Shown here: positions 1 to 11,432 of the stretch, piece by piece | Layout: each line of letters begins with the position of its first letter | Numbering within the stretch: position 1 is the stretch's first letter | Assembly: GCA_023630585.1 (NCBI GenBank) | Contig: CM042551.1 | Coordinates: forward strand, 20,418,501-20,482,500 | Origin: Cranoglanis bouderius | Taxonomy: Eukaryota; Chordata; Actinopteri; Siluriformes; Cranoglanididae | DNA: 64,000 nt | Direction: 5' to 3' | Program-made: the position numbers and the translations under genes | The notes under the pieces: generated by a model | The model's input: only the letters and a program-made list of their open reading frames with translations | What the model was told of the DNA's origin: nothing | Database searches by the model: none

Positions 1-52
1 TGGCTTATCTTGCTTAAAGACATTTTCATGTGTTAAGGAAGACAATCGGTAC

Positions 53-216
53 CCTGGCCAGTGCGTCCTCATGCTCAGTCTTGATCCCAAATCGTGGCAG
101 AGCCTTACTGGTCAGGCTGGAGCTGTGTGTCAGCTTCTTCACCCCACTGATATGGCACATGGGCTTCTCACGCTCCCGCAGCGTTGGGGATGGGATCTCC
201 ACTTCATTTTGCTTGT
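53..216 (-). CDS. pde4a: pde4a exon 8: end of UCR2 and linker LR2
   Basis: A 164-nt exon with acceptor AG at 218-217 and donor GTACCG at 52. It completes the split Asp, then encodes KQNEVEIPSPTLREREKPMC, HISGVKKLTHSSSLTSKALP and RFGIKTEHEDALAR. KQNEVEIPSPT and the RFG.KT motif place it just before the catalytic domain. The proline-rich insertion that human PDE4A carries after EREK is missing, so LR2 is shorter here. The next exon (ELENLNKWGL in human) lies off the left edge. Confidence 0.96.
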
Positions 217-265
217 CTGGAGAACATACACAGATCTCAGCAATTTTTAAATAAACAAAGATCTA

Positions 266-1735
266 CAGTTATGTGAAAAAATAAGTACAGTCCATGGAAA
301 TTGTTGCTGTTGTTTTTTGTTTTTTTTTTACATATTTGGACAAGCAAACATTTGATCCTCTTTGAAACAGTGCCTGTTAATAAAGGTGATACACTATATC
401 AAATGACACATAAAATTGACATTTTGTAGTAATTTTCACAAGTTGCATGGAAAAAGTAAGTACACCCCTACATTTATTACACCTTCAACTCCATAAAATT
501 CTAATCAGGTGTTCAAGATTGGGTGCCAGTGATCAGAACCTGCTTAGGGAGTGCAGCTGGAACCTGTCTTATTTATACCCCTCTCATATCTAGTGTCTGG
601 TGTTCCCTTTGCTATTGAGATGTGTCATCATGCCAACATCTAAAGAGTTCTGTAAGGTTGTGGATGCCTATGAGTCTGGCAAGGGATTTAAAAAGATCTC
701 CAAATTATTTGAAATACATCACTCCACTGTAAGGAAAATCATCTACAAATGGTGCATATTTCAAAGGACTGCCAATTTGTCCAGGACCGGCCGTCCCAGC
801 AAATTCAGCCCAAGAGCAGACTGTCTGATGCAAAATGTAGTCTCCTAGAACCTCAAAATTTCATCACAGTCTGTCAAAGTGCAGGCTTCTACAATCAGAA
901 ATAGATTGCACAAATTTGACCTGCATGGGAGGCGTGTCAGGAAAAAGCCTTTGCAAGACTGCAGTTTGCCAATGAGCATATAGGCAAAGACCAGGCCTTT
1001 TGGAATAATGTGCTCTGGACAGATGAATCAATGATAGAGTTGTCTGGCCATAGTAACAGTAGACATGTTTGGTGCAGACCAAAGACAGCTTTTCAGGAGA
1101 AGCACGTCATACCAACTGTGAAGCACGGTGGTGGAAATGTTATGGTTTGGGGTTGCTTCGCTGTCTTAAGGACTAGACAGCTTGCATTCATTGATTCAAC
1201 TTTGAATTCTGCAACATATCAAAGAGTGCTTGAAGATAATGTGAGGCCATCTGTCCGAAGGTTGAAGTTGAACCGAAAGTGGACCTTTCAACAGCGTAAT
1301 GATCCTAAGCACACTAGCAAATCCACCAAGGAATGGTTCAAAAAGCAGAAATGGAGGGTTATGAAAATGGAATGGCCTAGTCAGAGCCCAGATTTGAATC
1401 CTATCAAAATGTCGTGGGGGGATTTGAAATGGGCAGCACATACAAGAAAACCCTCAATGATCTTGCAACTGAAAGAATATTGCATGGAAGAGTGGTCAAA
1501 AATTCCAGCAAGCCTGGTGGACAATTATGCAAAACGCCTAAAAGAAGTTATTTCTGCTAAAGGGGGCAATACTAGCTTCTGAGGCCAAGGGTGTACTTAC
1601 TTTTTCCTTGTGGTTTTGTTCAATTATATCAACTTTATTAATAGGCACTGTTTCAAAGATGATCAAATGTTTGCTTGTCCAAATATGTCAAAAAAGCCAA
1701 TTTACATTAGGTGTACTTATTTTTTCACATGACTG
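266..1735 (+). mobile_element. Tc1/mariner element A (DD34E family), degenerate
   Basis: A complete element flanked by TA at 264-265 and 1736-1737. Its inverted ends are CAGTTATGTGAAAAAATAAG on the left and the near-complement TTATTTTTTCACATGACTG on the right. The similarity continues inwards for about 150 bp (the AAACATTTGATC motif is present in both arms). It sits in the last intron of this window, between pde4a exons 8 and 7, in the antisense orientation to pde4a. At 1470 bp it is close to the usual Tc1 length. Confidence 0.93.
630..1582 (+). pseudogene. Broken Tc1 transposase of element A
   Basis: The N-terminal paired-type DNA-binding part (from MPTSKEFCKVVDAYESGKGF at 630) stops at 848. 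The catalytic half reappears in another frame at 1010-1582, with LWTDESMIEL, VKHGGGNVMVWGCF and SQSPDLNP. The first catalytic Asp (TDES) is present. The second is replaced by Arg (QQRNDPKH for the family's xxDNDPKH), and the Glu of NPIENLW is Lys (NPIKMSW). The protein would be inactive even if the frames were joined. Confidence 0.9.
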
Positions 1736-1829
1736 TAGGAACTGCGGGGCAACATTTTGGCTCCTATAATGCTGGAGCTTCGTGGAGTTAAAAATAGCAG
1801 CGGAATTGGGCTAGATGCTGTTCACTCAC

Positions 1830-1923
1830 CTAGGAAGGTAGTAGAGATGTACTCAGACACCTGGTTCCCTGAACGGCTCATCTCAGACAGATGAGACAGC
1901 TCCCGGTTTAGCATCCTCTTAAA
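1830..1923 (-). CDS. pde4a: pde4a exon 7: second UCR2 exon
   Basis: A 94-nt exon with acceptor AG at 1925-1924 and donor GTGAGT at 1829. It encodes FKRMLNRELSHLSEMSRSGN then QVSEYISTTFL and the first base of a split Asp. This is the UCR2 helix that can fold over the catalytic pocket in PDE4. The Tyr in SEYIS occupies the position that is Phe in primate PDE4D and contacts UCR2-directed inhibitors; here it is the PDE4A/B/C-type residue. It is common to long and super-short transcripts. Confidence 0.97.
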
Positions 1924-4708
1924 CTGAAGGACAGAGAGAGGAGAATGATTAATGTCTCTAATGAAAAGTAACATTGGAGGATGGTATTCAATATCAGTGG
2001 ATCATTTTACAGTATTTATAATGATACTTGGTATGTAATACTGTACAAAATTACAATGACTGTCTACCAGTGGTGTTCACACTAATTACAATTAATGAGT
2101 AAGTGTGTTTTCATTACCAGCAATAATCAATATAAAATGATATGAGAGCATTAGTATGTTGGTGAATAGAGCATATCGTGAGATTTCTGGTGTGTAGTCC
2201 ATACTGCAATATAATCATTAAATTACAAAATCTAATTAGTTCATCAGGTTACAATAATAATTCCACATAAATCCTACAAACCACTCGTTTTTTAAATATC
2301 TCGCTAGCAAGAATTTCAGAAGGATGGACATACAGTACAACCCAAAAATATAATGATCTACAAAAAACAAACAGACAAACAAAAGAGGCTATCTAAAATC
2401 AAAGAACACCTCCTAAACATTCCAGTCTATACAGAAGCATTATCAATAAGTAAGCAAATCCTATTACTAGTCTACTACTGTTATCCTAATAATTCATGGG
2501 CAAGAATTGGACAGTACAAACAAAATACCAAATTGTCCTGCAAGAATCCAGCATAGTCTGACCAGCTACCAGCTGCCAAAACACAGGCCAAGCTGACTGA
2601 GCTGGTAGACCATCTTTGCCCATTTGTAATTGCTGGTAGATGGAAACAGTGGCTGAATTACCACTAAAAATGCTACATCAGAGACACGTCATTTTAAAGA
2701 AAATAACAGTGGGGCAGTTAGAACATCTCAAACATCTATTGATCAGTTTTATCTAGAATGAAGGAAGCTGGAAAATAACTTACTGTCAAATCTTGACCAG
2801 TTCAGCCTGTGTTTTTACAGACTGGTAGCTGGATTGTTCAGCAGGGCCTTTCTTTCATTAATAAGCATTTTTTTACTTGACATTTTATTAAAGCCAAATC
2901 GAAATAATCAGGCAAGAAATATATGATAATATGAGTCTGTTGAAAACAACATCATGTACTATTCTGTGTCATTTACTATCTTGTGTGTGTTCGTTATGCA
3001 ATACACATATGTCTGGTAGTATTTGACAGATGCACAGTTAAACCCAGTCTCATCTCTTATATTATACTGTCAAGTCAATAACATCTATACTTTAGATTAA
3101 TTAAATGCAGGCCAATCAAGCAGTCCTGGCACAAATCACTGAAATGAAGCAATGGCAGAAGCAGATATTTGTGATATCTTGCAACCCAAATGTACAGACA
3201 CAGAGATATATGTTTATACATTCTAAATTACTGCTAAGGTTAGATAAAATGATGTAAACACGGTGTAAAAGACATAACTAGACCCGAAAGACTTGCTGTA
3301 GGATTCGGATGAGACCCCAGCACAGTCCCACTGACTGGTCCTTCACACATTACAATCTCCATGGCAACCAGCAGGTTTCCTTAGCAACTGTCTCCTCACA
3401 CTCCCTCCTGCGGCATTACAGGAGCGCGTCAACTGGTTGGGTGACAGTCAGAGAGAGTAGGCAGGTGTCTGTTTTTGACCTCCTCCAAGGTCATCGTTTT
3501 ACACAGCAACTCACTCTTTCTCCATGTCCCCTGCTCTATCGCTTTCTACCGTTAATTGTTCTCTACATAATGCTTTTCCATGTGTTATTTTGTCCCCTTT
3601 TTCTCTCCACTGCTGCATCCCTGCACAAAGCTGCTATATCCCCTGCCTTTACTCCCTCTGTCTGTTGTCTTGTTTTCCCTCTACCAATAATCTTCTATCT
3701 GTGGATCATGATGCCCCACCAAATTAGACTATAGACTCTTATATAAGTAGACATACCAAATAGGTAGACATGAACAACCTGGTTCAGAAACATGTGGCGC
3801 ACGAAAAAACAAATGCAAAGATCAGAGTGATTACTGTTCATTACCAGTATAGGGATGAACAACCCAGTAACAATATTGAGGTGACTGTAAACAACACATT
3901 TGACCAGAAGGTCCTTAATTGCCATTTATCTAAGTCAGGCCTTTACTTTTTATATAAATGTAATAAAAGATAAAAGATCAGGACTAATATTATAAGGAAT
4001 GTGATCAGTATGGTCCTATGTCTACCCCAGACATTAAGAATACCTTCACTAAATTATATAATTATATTTGCTTGATGCCAAGTCAAAGCTACATCACTCA
4101 TATTCTGCCACAGTTGTTTTTAGCATGTTCCTTCAAGAAGGCCTTGTCATCTGACTTCCTATTCACTTCCATTAAATAAGCTTATTACCATTACACAATA
4201 CCTTGGAAAAATGAAATAAATAAGGATTTAATGCAAACCTAAGGTCTGAAGTCAAAGTCTATGGGTTGGGTAAGTTTTAAATTAAAAATCAATAAAACAG
4301 ACCACCTGGTGTGAAAGTCAGTCCATGATTAGCAAATGAAGTCTCCAACAAGATAAAATCAAACTTCTTAAAAACAAAGCTGAAGGATAAGTAATGAAAT
4401 GCTCAAGGGAGATCAACATCCAACTGGGAGAAGTAGAGAACTAGATATTTATTGGTGTAGTCTGAGTGCTTATAGGTTGTAAAAGATGGGAGAGAGGGAT
4501 AGGAGGAACAGGTGTGAAGGAAAGAGTGAGATAACCACTAAATGAGAGCACAAATATGCCAAAAAAAGAAGTGCTCTTTAAAAATGCCATTCTTCTATGT
4601 GTCCCAGACATGCTCCTGGTGTTTGTGCTCAGGTTCACGGCTCAGAATTGATTTGAAGATCAAAGCAAAGAAGCCAACAGTTTAGAGAACACTGTCTTGT
4701 AGAACATA
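1924..4708. other. Intron sequence without recognisable genes
   Basis: AT-rich pde4a intron between exon 7 and the alternative exon. The open frame at 3309-3734 has no homology that I recognise and no splice-site support. I see no repeat family or RNA gene here. Confidence 0.6.
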
Positions 4709-5241
4709 CAGCACTGTGCAAAAGTTTTAGACACCCTATTTTTTTTTTTAGCACAAACTTTGTTTGATTTTTTATTTTATGACTTCTACATTATCAAGTC
4801 AGTACAAAAAACATTTTAGATTCCCAAACATTAGTTTTGACACAAACACAACATGTTTGTGTCATTAAAGAAAGCAGCATATTACATAAGAGACACTTTT
4901 CAGACAAAAAACACAATGAAGGCTGCTGGGTTTTACTGCAAAAATAAGAAAAGTGCTAAAGTCAAAGTCTCCAGAAGAACTGTGTCTGGTTCTGCAAGAT
5001 GCTCAATAAAACTTACCAGCTCATTTCCTTATAAAACTGCACACATTGTACCGGAGACTACTATTTTTATTTTTATTTTTATTTTTTTGTCACACCAAAT
5101 ATTGACTTTGTTTAATTTACTACTGTTTACTGCTCTTTACGGTATTTGTTTTAAATGTGAAACATTTAATTTCATTATTTTGAAGGCATCTTTGCTCCAC
5201 AGAATTTATTTGCATGTGCCTAAAACTTTTGCACAGTACTG
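4709..5241. mobile_element. Non-autonomous Tc1-like element, CAGTACTGTGCAAAAG family, copy 1
   Basis: TA-flanked 533-bp element starting CAGCACTGTGCAAAAGTTTT and ending AAAACTTTTGCACAGTACTG. It has no transposase catalytic motifs. Two further copies at 31971-32487 and 54977-55422 share the interior, including ACTGTGTCTGGTTCTGCAAG. The length and lack of coding sequence mark it as an internally deleted or MITE-like derivative of a Tc1 element. Confidence 0.85.
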
Positions 5242-5249
5242 TACACTGC

Positions 5250-5810
5250 ACATGTACCTTAAATCTGTGAAGCAAAGATGCTTTCAAATCAAAATAATGA
5301 AATGTTTCTGTATATCAAATTAATTACTAGGAAACTAGCAGTATGCAGGAAAAAAATGATCAGATCAATACTTAGTGTGATTGTTTGCATTTGCCTTTAA
5401 AATGTCATCATTTCTTTTCATTACAGTACCATGCAATATATTAGGTTATTAGTTTATTAGGAAATTAGCTGGTAGGTTGTTCCAAGCATCTTAGACTCAT
5501 TTCTGCAGACTCTGGCTCTCACTTGCCTCAAGGATGTTTCTATTTGAAAAGTGGTCTATTACTTAATATCATTCTTTCTTTAACAACAAATTAACTTTCT
5601 TTAATTATTATCTGTAACATCTATTTGTTACCAGTCTATTTGGTTGGGTGGTTGTTTCTTTAAATGTTATTCATTTATGAATATTAATGTTTGGACATCT
5701 CAAATTGACTCTTTCCTATTGACACACTAATGTGGAAGAAAACAGTTAACACAAAATTTATAAAAGAATTTGGAGTGCCTAAGACTTGCATAGTACTATA
5801 AGTATGGCAT
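5250..5810. repeat. Diverged relative of the same Tc1 family
   Basis: Begins with sequence similar to the right arm of the copy at 54977 (GCAAAGATGCTTTCAAATCA, AATAATGAAATGTTTCTGTA) and ends GCCTAAGACTTGCATAGTAC, a decayed form of the CCTAAAACTTTTGCACAGTA end. It directly follows copy 1. The boundaries are approximate. Confidence 0.5.
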
Positions 5811-5925
5811 GCCATTATTAAAAACTTTTCTCTATCCTTCTAAATCTAAATCTAACCAGATTTTTACCTAATACCTAACTGTCCTCATCCTTGGCCTTTA
5901 ACCCTCTTAATGCCCACTTTCACAC

Positions 5926-6420
5926 TCACTCATGACAAACACCCCTTCCCTTTTGGCCTAGCAGGCCTCTACTTCCTGTCCCTACCTGGTCCCACCAGCC
6001 AATGAGCCAGGGTTTGGAGCAGGTCTCACAGAACAGATCCATCAAGGGGCTTCTGCGCTCGGCGGCCTGTCCTCCTCCCTCCAGCCCTCCAACTGCCCCC
6101 AGCTCCAGCTCTGCCCCTCCTCTCCCCTGCAGGGTGCTGTAGCTGGAGGAGTGGGGCAGCCTGTAGGCTGCAGGGCCAGGTGAAGGTCCAGGTGACGTGG
6201 CCGGCTCGATGGCCTCCACCACACCCATGCTGAGTGAGACCGGCGGCACGGGCCGCTGGCACACGCAGGAGGCACGGTAGTGCAGCGGGGCCGGTGCAGC
6301 ACTTGTACCCCAGCAGCATGCGGGCGCAGTCAGGGTGTGCTTGCTGAGGCCACAGCCAGCCCCGCCAGGCCACTCCAGAGTGTGGATTGGCAAGAGTCCA
6401 GGCACCCAAGGATTCTTCCT
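5926..6420 (-). promoter_or_regulatory. GC-rich region around the PDE4A1-type first exon, putative internal promoter
   Basis: A locally GC-rich block in AT-rich intron, starting immediately upstream of the super-short exon on the minus strand. An internal promoter must exist if the exon is used as in mammals, and this is the obvious place. I see no convincing TATA box. The same stretch is open in the exon's reading frame, so part of it may be coding or 5' UTR. Confidence 0.45.
5986..6042 (-). CDS. pde4a: pde4a alternative first exon, PDE4A1-type super-short isoform
   Basis: The frame from the ATG at 6042 reads MDLFCETCSKPWLIGWWDQ and ends on a whole codon at donor GTAGGG (5985). Mammalian PDE4A1 begins MPLVDFFCETCSKPWLVGWW, followed by FKRMLNREL, so this is the orthologous first exon. 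It lies in the intron between the two UCR2 exons, as in mammals. In PDE4A1 this peptide is a membrane-association module that uses its Trp pair. The codon aligned with the mammalian start Met is Ser here (RRSPLMDLF), so initiation must be at the next Met (6042) or further upstream. The frame stays open upstream through an ATG at 6228 in good context (AGCATGG), which would add 62 Ser/Pro/Gly-rich residues. The start is therefore uncertain; the exon identity is firm. Confidence 0.92.
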
Positions 6421-6429
6421 CTCTGTTTT

Positions 6430-8003
6430 TCGTTTCCTAGCGCTTTACATGCAGGTGTCAGGTGCAGGGTGAATTGTAAACGGCTCTCCAGGAGCCGCCT
6501 GGATCCGCAGTCCGAGAGGGCTACATTGCATCCCAGCAAAGGAGCAGAGCTGACCCAAATCCAGTCACGTGGGGAGGGGGGAGAGGAGAGGAGTGGACCA
6601 AGATGGAGAATTCAGGAAAAGGCAGACCGTCTGAAGGGCACGGGGAGGAGAAGGCAGTGGACAGCAGGATAGAGACAGCGTAGTGAAAGGGAGAAAAGTG
6701 TGAGGATGGAAGTGTGGGAAGACTGAAAGGTGAGTGAGATCAGAATGACGCCGATGGATGAGACAGAAAGAGCAAATGTGATGACAGAATAGGATGGAAC
6801 AAAACAACACAGCCTGGCTACTAACAGGAACACTTGATCCAAAACATACACAGAAAACAGACAAGCAATACAAATGGAGGAAACAAGGAAATGAAAATAG
6901 AGCCAGGGCCTTTAGCAATCCTATTCAATCAGGGGTCTGGAAAAACAGCTTGTCTTTCGCTCACTGTCCTTGGGTCTGTTGCCCCTCCCCCACACTGGAG
7001 CTCTGAGCCGGGCCCCACGTTGCCACGATCCTGTTCCAGCAAAGAGCTTAAGCTGCAGCTCCTGTCCGTCCAGCGCTGTTGCCTCCCTTTAAAGCACCAA
7101 CTGCTTGAATCTACACACAGATGTGTCTGGCTAACTGATCCACCGCTGCCTGTTCCTGTGTCTTGAGCTCTGTCTCCCTGGATGCTGTAGACAGCTCTTG
7201 CAAGCTAATCAGCCTCTTCTGACGGGAGCGTGCATGTGTGTGTTTGTGTGGGGTGAGTCTGCGAGTGTGCACTCTTGATTGCGCATGTGCAGCAGAGGGC
7301 ATGTCAGTGTGTGTGTGGGGTGGGGTGGGGTGTGTGTGTGTGTGTGCGCGTGCTTGTTTGTGAAGGACTCGGAGGTTTATGCTGATTTCTCCATGAATGG
7401 CTTTGTGTGTGTATCTTTGCTGATTTTTATCCCAAAAATACATAAGCACTCTGTCGCTATCAAATCACACACACATATACCCCTGTTCCCTGTATACAAG
7501 AATCTTCCTTCTTTCCATCCTTCAGCTATGTACACTCTGTACAATTACAAGGATGAAAATGAAGAACAGCACTGCATATTGCAACTCAGCTGTTTTAGGG
7601 CAATAACAAAAATGAGAAAATGAGCCTATTTCTTTAAGAGAGAAAGGTAGCAAGGAGAGGTAGCGGTATGTCATTGGCTAATATTGAAAGTACATGTTTT
7701 GTGGTCGCTGCAGAGAGCCAATAATAATGCAGGAAGGGCAGACCCTGCTGCAGTTCCGTAGCAACCAAGGTTAAAGCATAGACAGCATCAGGACCTGAGA
7801 GCGCCCTGATCCCATCCTCTCTCTCCCTCTCTCTCTCTCTCTCTCTCAAGCCTCCCAAGCCTCTCTCTGTTTACTTTTCTTCTTTCATTCCCTTTTCTCT
7901 CCCTTCCCTCCTCTAAAAGCCAGAAGCTATATGACAAGGCTGCCAGGCATTTACACAAATGCTCATTTGGTTGCACATACTGTATAATGTACAGACATTG
8001 CAG

Positions 8004-8057
<54 letters not shown>

Positions 8058-8279
8058 AGAGAGAGTGTACTCGTTTGGAAAATATATTTTAATCAGTTCC
8101 TCATACTAATGAGCACCTGCATGCGTATACAATCACGATTACTTCAATGTAAGCATGTAACCCTGGCCAGATGCATGTAGACATACAAGCTGATACCAGA
8201 CGAGGTGAAACATGGAGGGATTGTAGGAATTGTAATAAACTCTAGTGGCAGTGCTACACAAAAAAAGGTGGAAGCACAC
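6430..8279. other. Intron with simple repeats, no gene
   Basis: Holds GT-rich sequence around 7218-7350, a (CT)n tract near 7815-7848 and a (GA)n tract near 8005-8055. The Arg/Glu-repeat frames across these are artefacts of dinucleotide repeats. Confidence 0.7.
8005..8055. repeat. (GA)n microsatellite
   Basis: About 25 uninterrupted AG dinucleotides. Confidence 0.97.
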
Positions 8280-8392
8280 CTTGTTGGAGGCCATCTCACT
8301 GACAGAGCGATGTGTCTGGATGGTCTCCAGCTGGTCCAAACACCAGTCCAGCTCCTCCAGGGTCTCCCGTGCCAGCTGTTGGTATGTCTCTT
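8280..8392 (-). CDS. pde4a: pde4a exon 6: first UCR2 exon
   Basis: A 113-nt exon with acceptor AG at 8394-8393 and donor GTGTGC at 8279. It encodes EETYQQLARETLEELDWCLD, then QLETIQTHRSVSEMASNK, and ends in phase 0. ELDWCLDQLET and SVSEMASNK are hallmark UCR2 motifs shared by all PDE4s. Because the exon ends on a whole codon, either this exon or the super-short exon at 5986-6042 can join the next UCR2 exon without a frame change. Confidence 0.97.
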
Positions 8393-8623
8393 CTGTATTG
8401 CAGAGACAAAAGAATGGTTACAACGTTAGCACAACTTTACTCACGCATTAAAGCAATGTTATATCACTGTGCTCAACCCCCTGCAGAGTCTGGTTCAATC
8501 AGAACATTAGGTATCTTCCAAGGAAATTGTCACTTAATGTATAGCTGAAATTCTGAATCTATCGCATATTTGTATGAAACATATCAAGGCATGACTGCTG
8601 ACCTCTTTCAGATCAGAAATACA

Positions 8624-8990
8624 ATACTGATCAGTCCGTACAGGATTTTTTGTGATTGTTGCAGCCAAAAATGCTTGTTTTTGCTGCGGCATTTTTTTTT
8701 TTTTCATCAAAATTTGCAATGCAGCTTGCAGAGTTTTTTGTGCTTTTTTGTGGATAACTACTTGAATTGGTGAAATTGCAACTGCACAAAATTATTTTGC
8801 ACAGTCTATCACGGTAATGTTTGTTGGTAAATGAGACCTTTTAGTTGTACCCATGTTCGGCGCATGTGAATCTAAGAGGGCTTTGGCTGAATGCGTGCTG
8901 TGATGATGTATCTTGGCCCAATGATGATTGTGGTGCTTGCTTGATTTTGCGTTAATTACTGCGATCGGAAAATCCTGGAGGGACTGACTG
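8624..8990. mobile_element. MITE-like DNA transposon with CAGTCC ends, copy 1
   Basis: About 365 bp with imperfect inverted ends, CAGTCCGTACAGGATTTTTT on the left and AAAATCCTGGAGGGACTG on the right. The interior is AT-rich and non-coding. A second copy lies in the opposite orientation at 54335-54708. ACTGAT occurs on both sides and may be part of a target duplication, which would suggest a hAT-type element, but the ends are partly self-complementary so this is not secure. Confidence 0.75.
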
Positions 8991-9149
8991 ATATCAATAC
9001 AATACTGATAAACAAAACGCACAGCAAAGAAAGCCTAATGAGGTCCGCTGGGACCTTGATTTCCAAATGAAATGCAAAATTTACTTTCATCTACAATATA
9101 TGAAATCATACAATAAATCATACAATATATCATCATACAGTATATGAAA

Positions 9150-9225
9150 GTTCCACTTTTTGAATTAAATTACGGGAAAAAACGAACTTTTCCACGATAT
9201 TTAAATTTTTTTTGAGATGCATCTG
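9150..9225. mobile_element. Solo end of the Tc1 family found intact at 43831
   Basis: Sequence ending GAACTTTTCCACGATATTTA then TTTGAGATGCATCTG, followed by TA. It matches the right inverted repeat of the 43831-45332 element (GAACTTTTCCACGACATTCT, GAGATGCACCTG). No partner end or transposase is nearby. Confidence 0.75.
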
Positions 9226-9991
9226 TATATGGCATTCAGTGTCAAAGAAAACCCGCTAGAATTCATTTTTCTATTTTGCAACTGAAGTGACATGGCACAT
9301 GATGGTTTTCATTTTACACCGGATGCTGCATGCATGTATCAGGTAGGGAGCATTCAATTCTGTGATTTCTTATATAAATATAACACAGAGATTAATATAA
9401 ACATGCATTACCACTGTATATGTTCTCATAAAGTTAATTAATCCAATGTTTTCACTTCTACATTCTTTGACAGTTATATTTTGTTTGAATTTTACCCAAA
9501 AAAGTAATGGATAAAAAATACAAGTTCATAGAAACTCTGTTATTAAAATTATGATAGAAAATTTATTGAAGTGGCTAAGAGACATTACCTTCGCTGTGTA
9601 CTTAAAAAGGAGCACAGCAGTGCAGTATCCTTACATTTATTTAAATGAATTATTTAAATTACATTGAGTCCATGACCCTAAAGATATAACATCTATCTGA
9701 AATATGAGAACTGATGAAGGATTATAATATTTTATAACCTACTTGTTATAAGACGAATCTATTAACAGAATCAAAATGAAGTGATCCCAGTGTAAATACA
9801 GGACAAAATGCTATCTGACCTGAAATGGCTTTCTTACATTTACAGCTCGCTACCACCGCAAGCACACACTTTTGGTCACCTGTATTTCACCCAGTGTAGT
9901 ATGGTGCAAGCTCCTGCACCTTGGGTTTATGGCCATTTTTTTTACATTCCATGATCATTCTAGTCCCAGGCCTTTTCGGCAGTTAATGTTT

Positions 9992-10075
9992 ACACCAGTC
10001 AGCCATAACATTAAAACCACCTGCCTAATATTGTGTAGGCCAAAACAGCTCTGACCCATCGAGGCATAGATTAGT
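9992..10075 (-). mobile_element. Right-end fragment of a Tc1 element, GGTTTTAATGTTATGGCTGA family
   Basis: CAGTCAGCCATAACATTAAA followed by CCTGCCTAATATTGTGTAGG is the reverse complement of the right terminus of the family whose left half occupies 47050-49618. Only about 85 bp remain. Confidence 0.75.
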
Positions 10076-10079
10076 ACCC

Positions 10080-10460
10080 TAGATTATTGCTGTTCTGTTT
10101 TTTTCTTGCTATGACTATGGACACTCCATGAGAACAAAGAAATTATTGAAGAAAAAAAAGCCATATGAGATGTGTGGAAATGGAGTTTGCCAAAAGGAAT
10201 CTTGGAGATTCAGCAACCATGCAGAACAACATTCTCTGGCCTGATGACACCAACAGTAAACTTTTTCAATTTGGCCTTGGCACAAAATGGTATATTTGGT
10301 GAAAACCTAACACTCATTATCCTGAGAACAGCATACCCACAGTGAAGCATGGTGGTGGTAGCATCATGTTGTGGAATTGTTTTTCAGGAAATCAGCAGGG
10401 ATTGTATGATGGTTATTATTTTGACAAGAGACTGTTGCTAAATGCACTCAAAAGGCACTC
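10080..10460 (+). pseudogene. Degenerate Tc1 transposase fragment
   Basis: Contains a recognisable central transposase block in the plus frame: PENSIPTVKHGGGSIMLW followed by NCFSGNQQGLY, preceded by a decayed WPDDTNSKLFQFG (first catalytic Asp region). No termini are found. It is immediately followed by the left end of another Tc1 at 10477. Confidence 0.75.
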
Positions 10461-10635
10461 TCAGATCCTCCTCTTACGGTGCCCTCCACTAATACTGGCA
10501 CCCTTGGTAAATATGAACAAAGTAGGCTGTGAAAAATTGTCTTTATTGTTTAACCTTTTGATCTTTTGTTAAAAAAATTCACAAAAACACTCTGCTCTCA
10601 TGGATATCAAACAACTGCAAACAACACAGGTTTAT

Positions 10636-10638
<3 letters not shown>

Positions 10639-10706
<68 letters not shown>
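10639..10706. repeat. (AT)n microsatellite inside Tc1 element B
   Basis: About 34 AT dinucleotides in the left untranslated part of the element. They lie at the point where the related copy reads ATCAAAAAAATATC (near 61216). Confidence 0.97.
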
Positions 10707-10708
<2 letters not shown>

Positions 10709-10865
10709 TTGTTAAATATAGATGTGCAACAATTATTGGTACTCCTATGAATCCATATGAGAAAAATATTGATATTTAATTTTTTTTTAGTGCACCTGGG
10801 TGACTAGAAACAGGAAATAAGTATGAGGTAACACACAGGCCAAATTCCCTTAGTCATTCATAACA

Positions 10866-11432
10866 ATGGGTAAGACCACATATAGCTGTGATGTGCGGCA
10901 AAAGGTTGTTGAGCTTCACAAAATGGGAAGTGGCTATAAGAAAATAGCACAAGCATTGAAAATGCCAATTTCCACCATCAGGGCAATAATTAAGAAGATC
11001 CAGTCAACTGGAAATTCAAGCGTCTTCAGTTTGCCAGACACTACTGGAACTTCAAATGGGGTCGGGTTCTGTGGTCAGATGAAACCAAAATAGAGCTTTT
11101 TGGCAATAAACACCAGAGGTGATTTTGGTGCACACAGAGAGGTAGCCATATGGAAAAGTACCTCTTGCCCACGGTTAAATATGGTGGTGGCTCTTTAATG
11201 TTTTGGGGCTGTTTTTCTGCCAGAGCACCTGGACATTTTGTTAGGATACATGGTATCAAATATCAACAGATATTAAATGAAAACCTGAGTGCCTCTGCCA
11301 GAAAGTTTAAAATGGGCCATGGTTGGATCTTCCAGCAGGTCAATGATCCAAAACATACATCAAAATCAACACAAAAATGGTTTACTGACCACAAAATCAG
11401 GGTCCTACCATGGCCATCCCAGTCCCCCAGTT
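10866..11432 (+). pseudogene. Broken transposase of element B
   Basis: ATG at 10866 gives MGKTTYSCDVRQKVVELHKM and the first helix-turn-helix. The frame then jumps, through an internal deletion, into sequence around the first catalytic Asp. The catalytic core continues in another frame: EKYLLPTVKYGGGSLMFWGC and NDPKHTSKSTQKWFTDHK. The family's SPDxNP motif reads SPSLVPPP and the C-terminus is missing. Confidence 0.85.

Noticed and set aside
3309..3734. 141-codon open frame in an intron
   Set aside because: Two overlapping frames are both open, composition is low-complexity Leu/Ser/Phe, and nothing supports translation.
5926..6405. Full 159-codon frame as a single exon
   Set aside because: Its first codon is GTG, and beyond 5986 it reads past a good splice donor that matches PDE4A1; only 5986-6042, or up to 6228, is plausible coding.
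7634..8180. Arg/Glu-repeat frames
   Set aside because: Products of (GA)n/(CT)n microsatellites.
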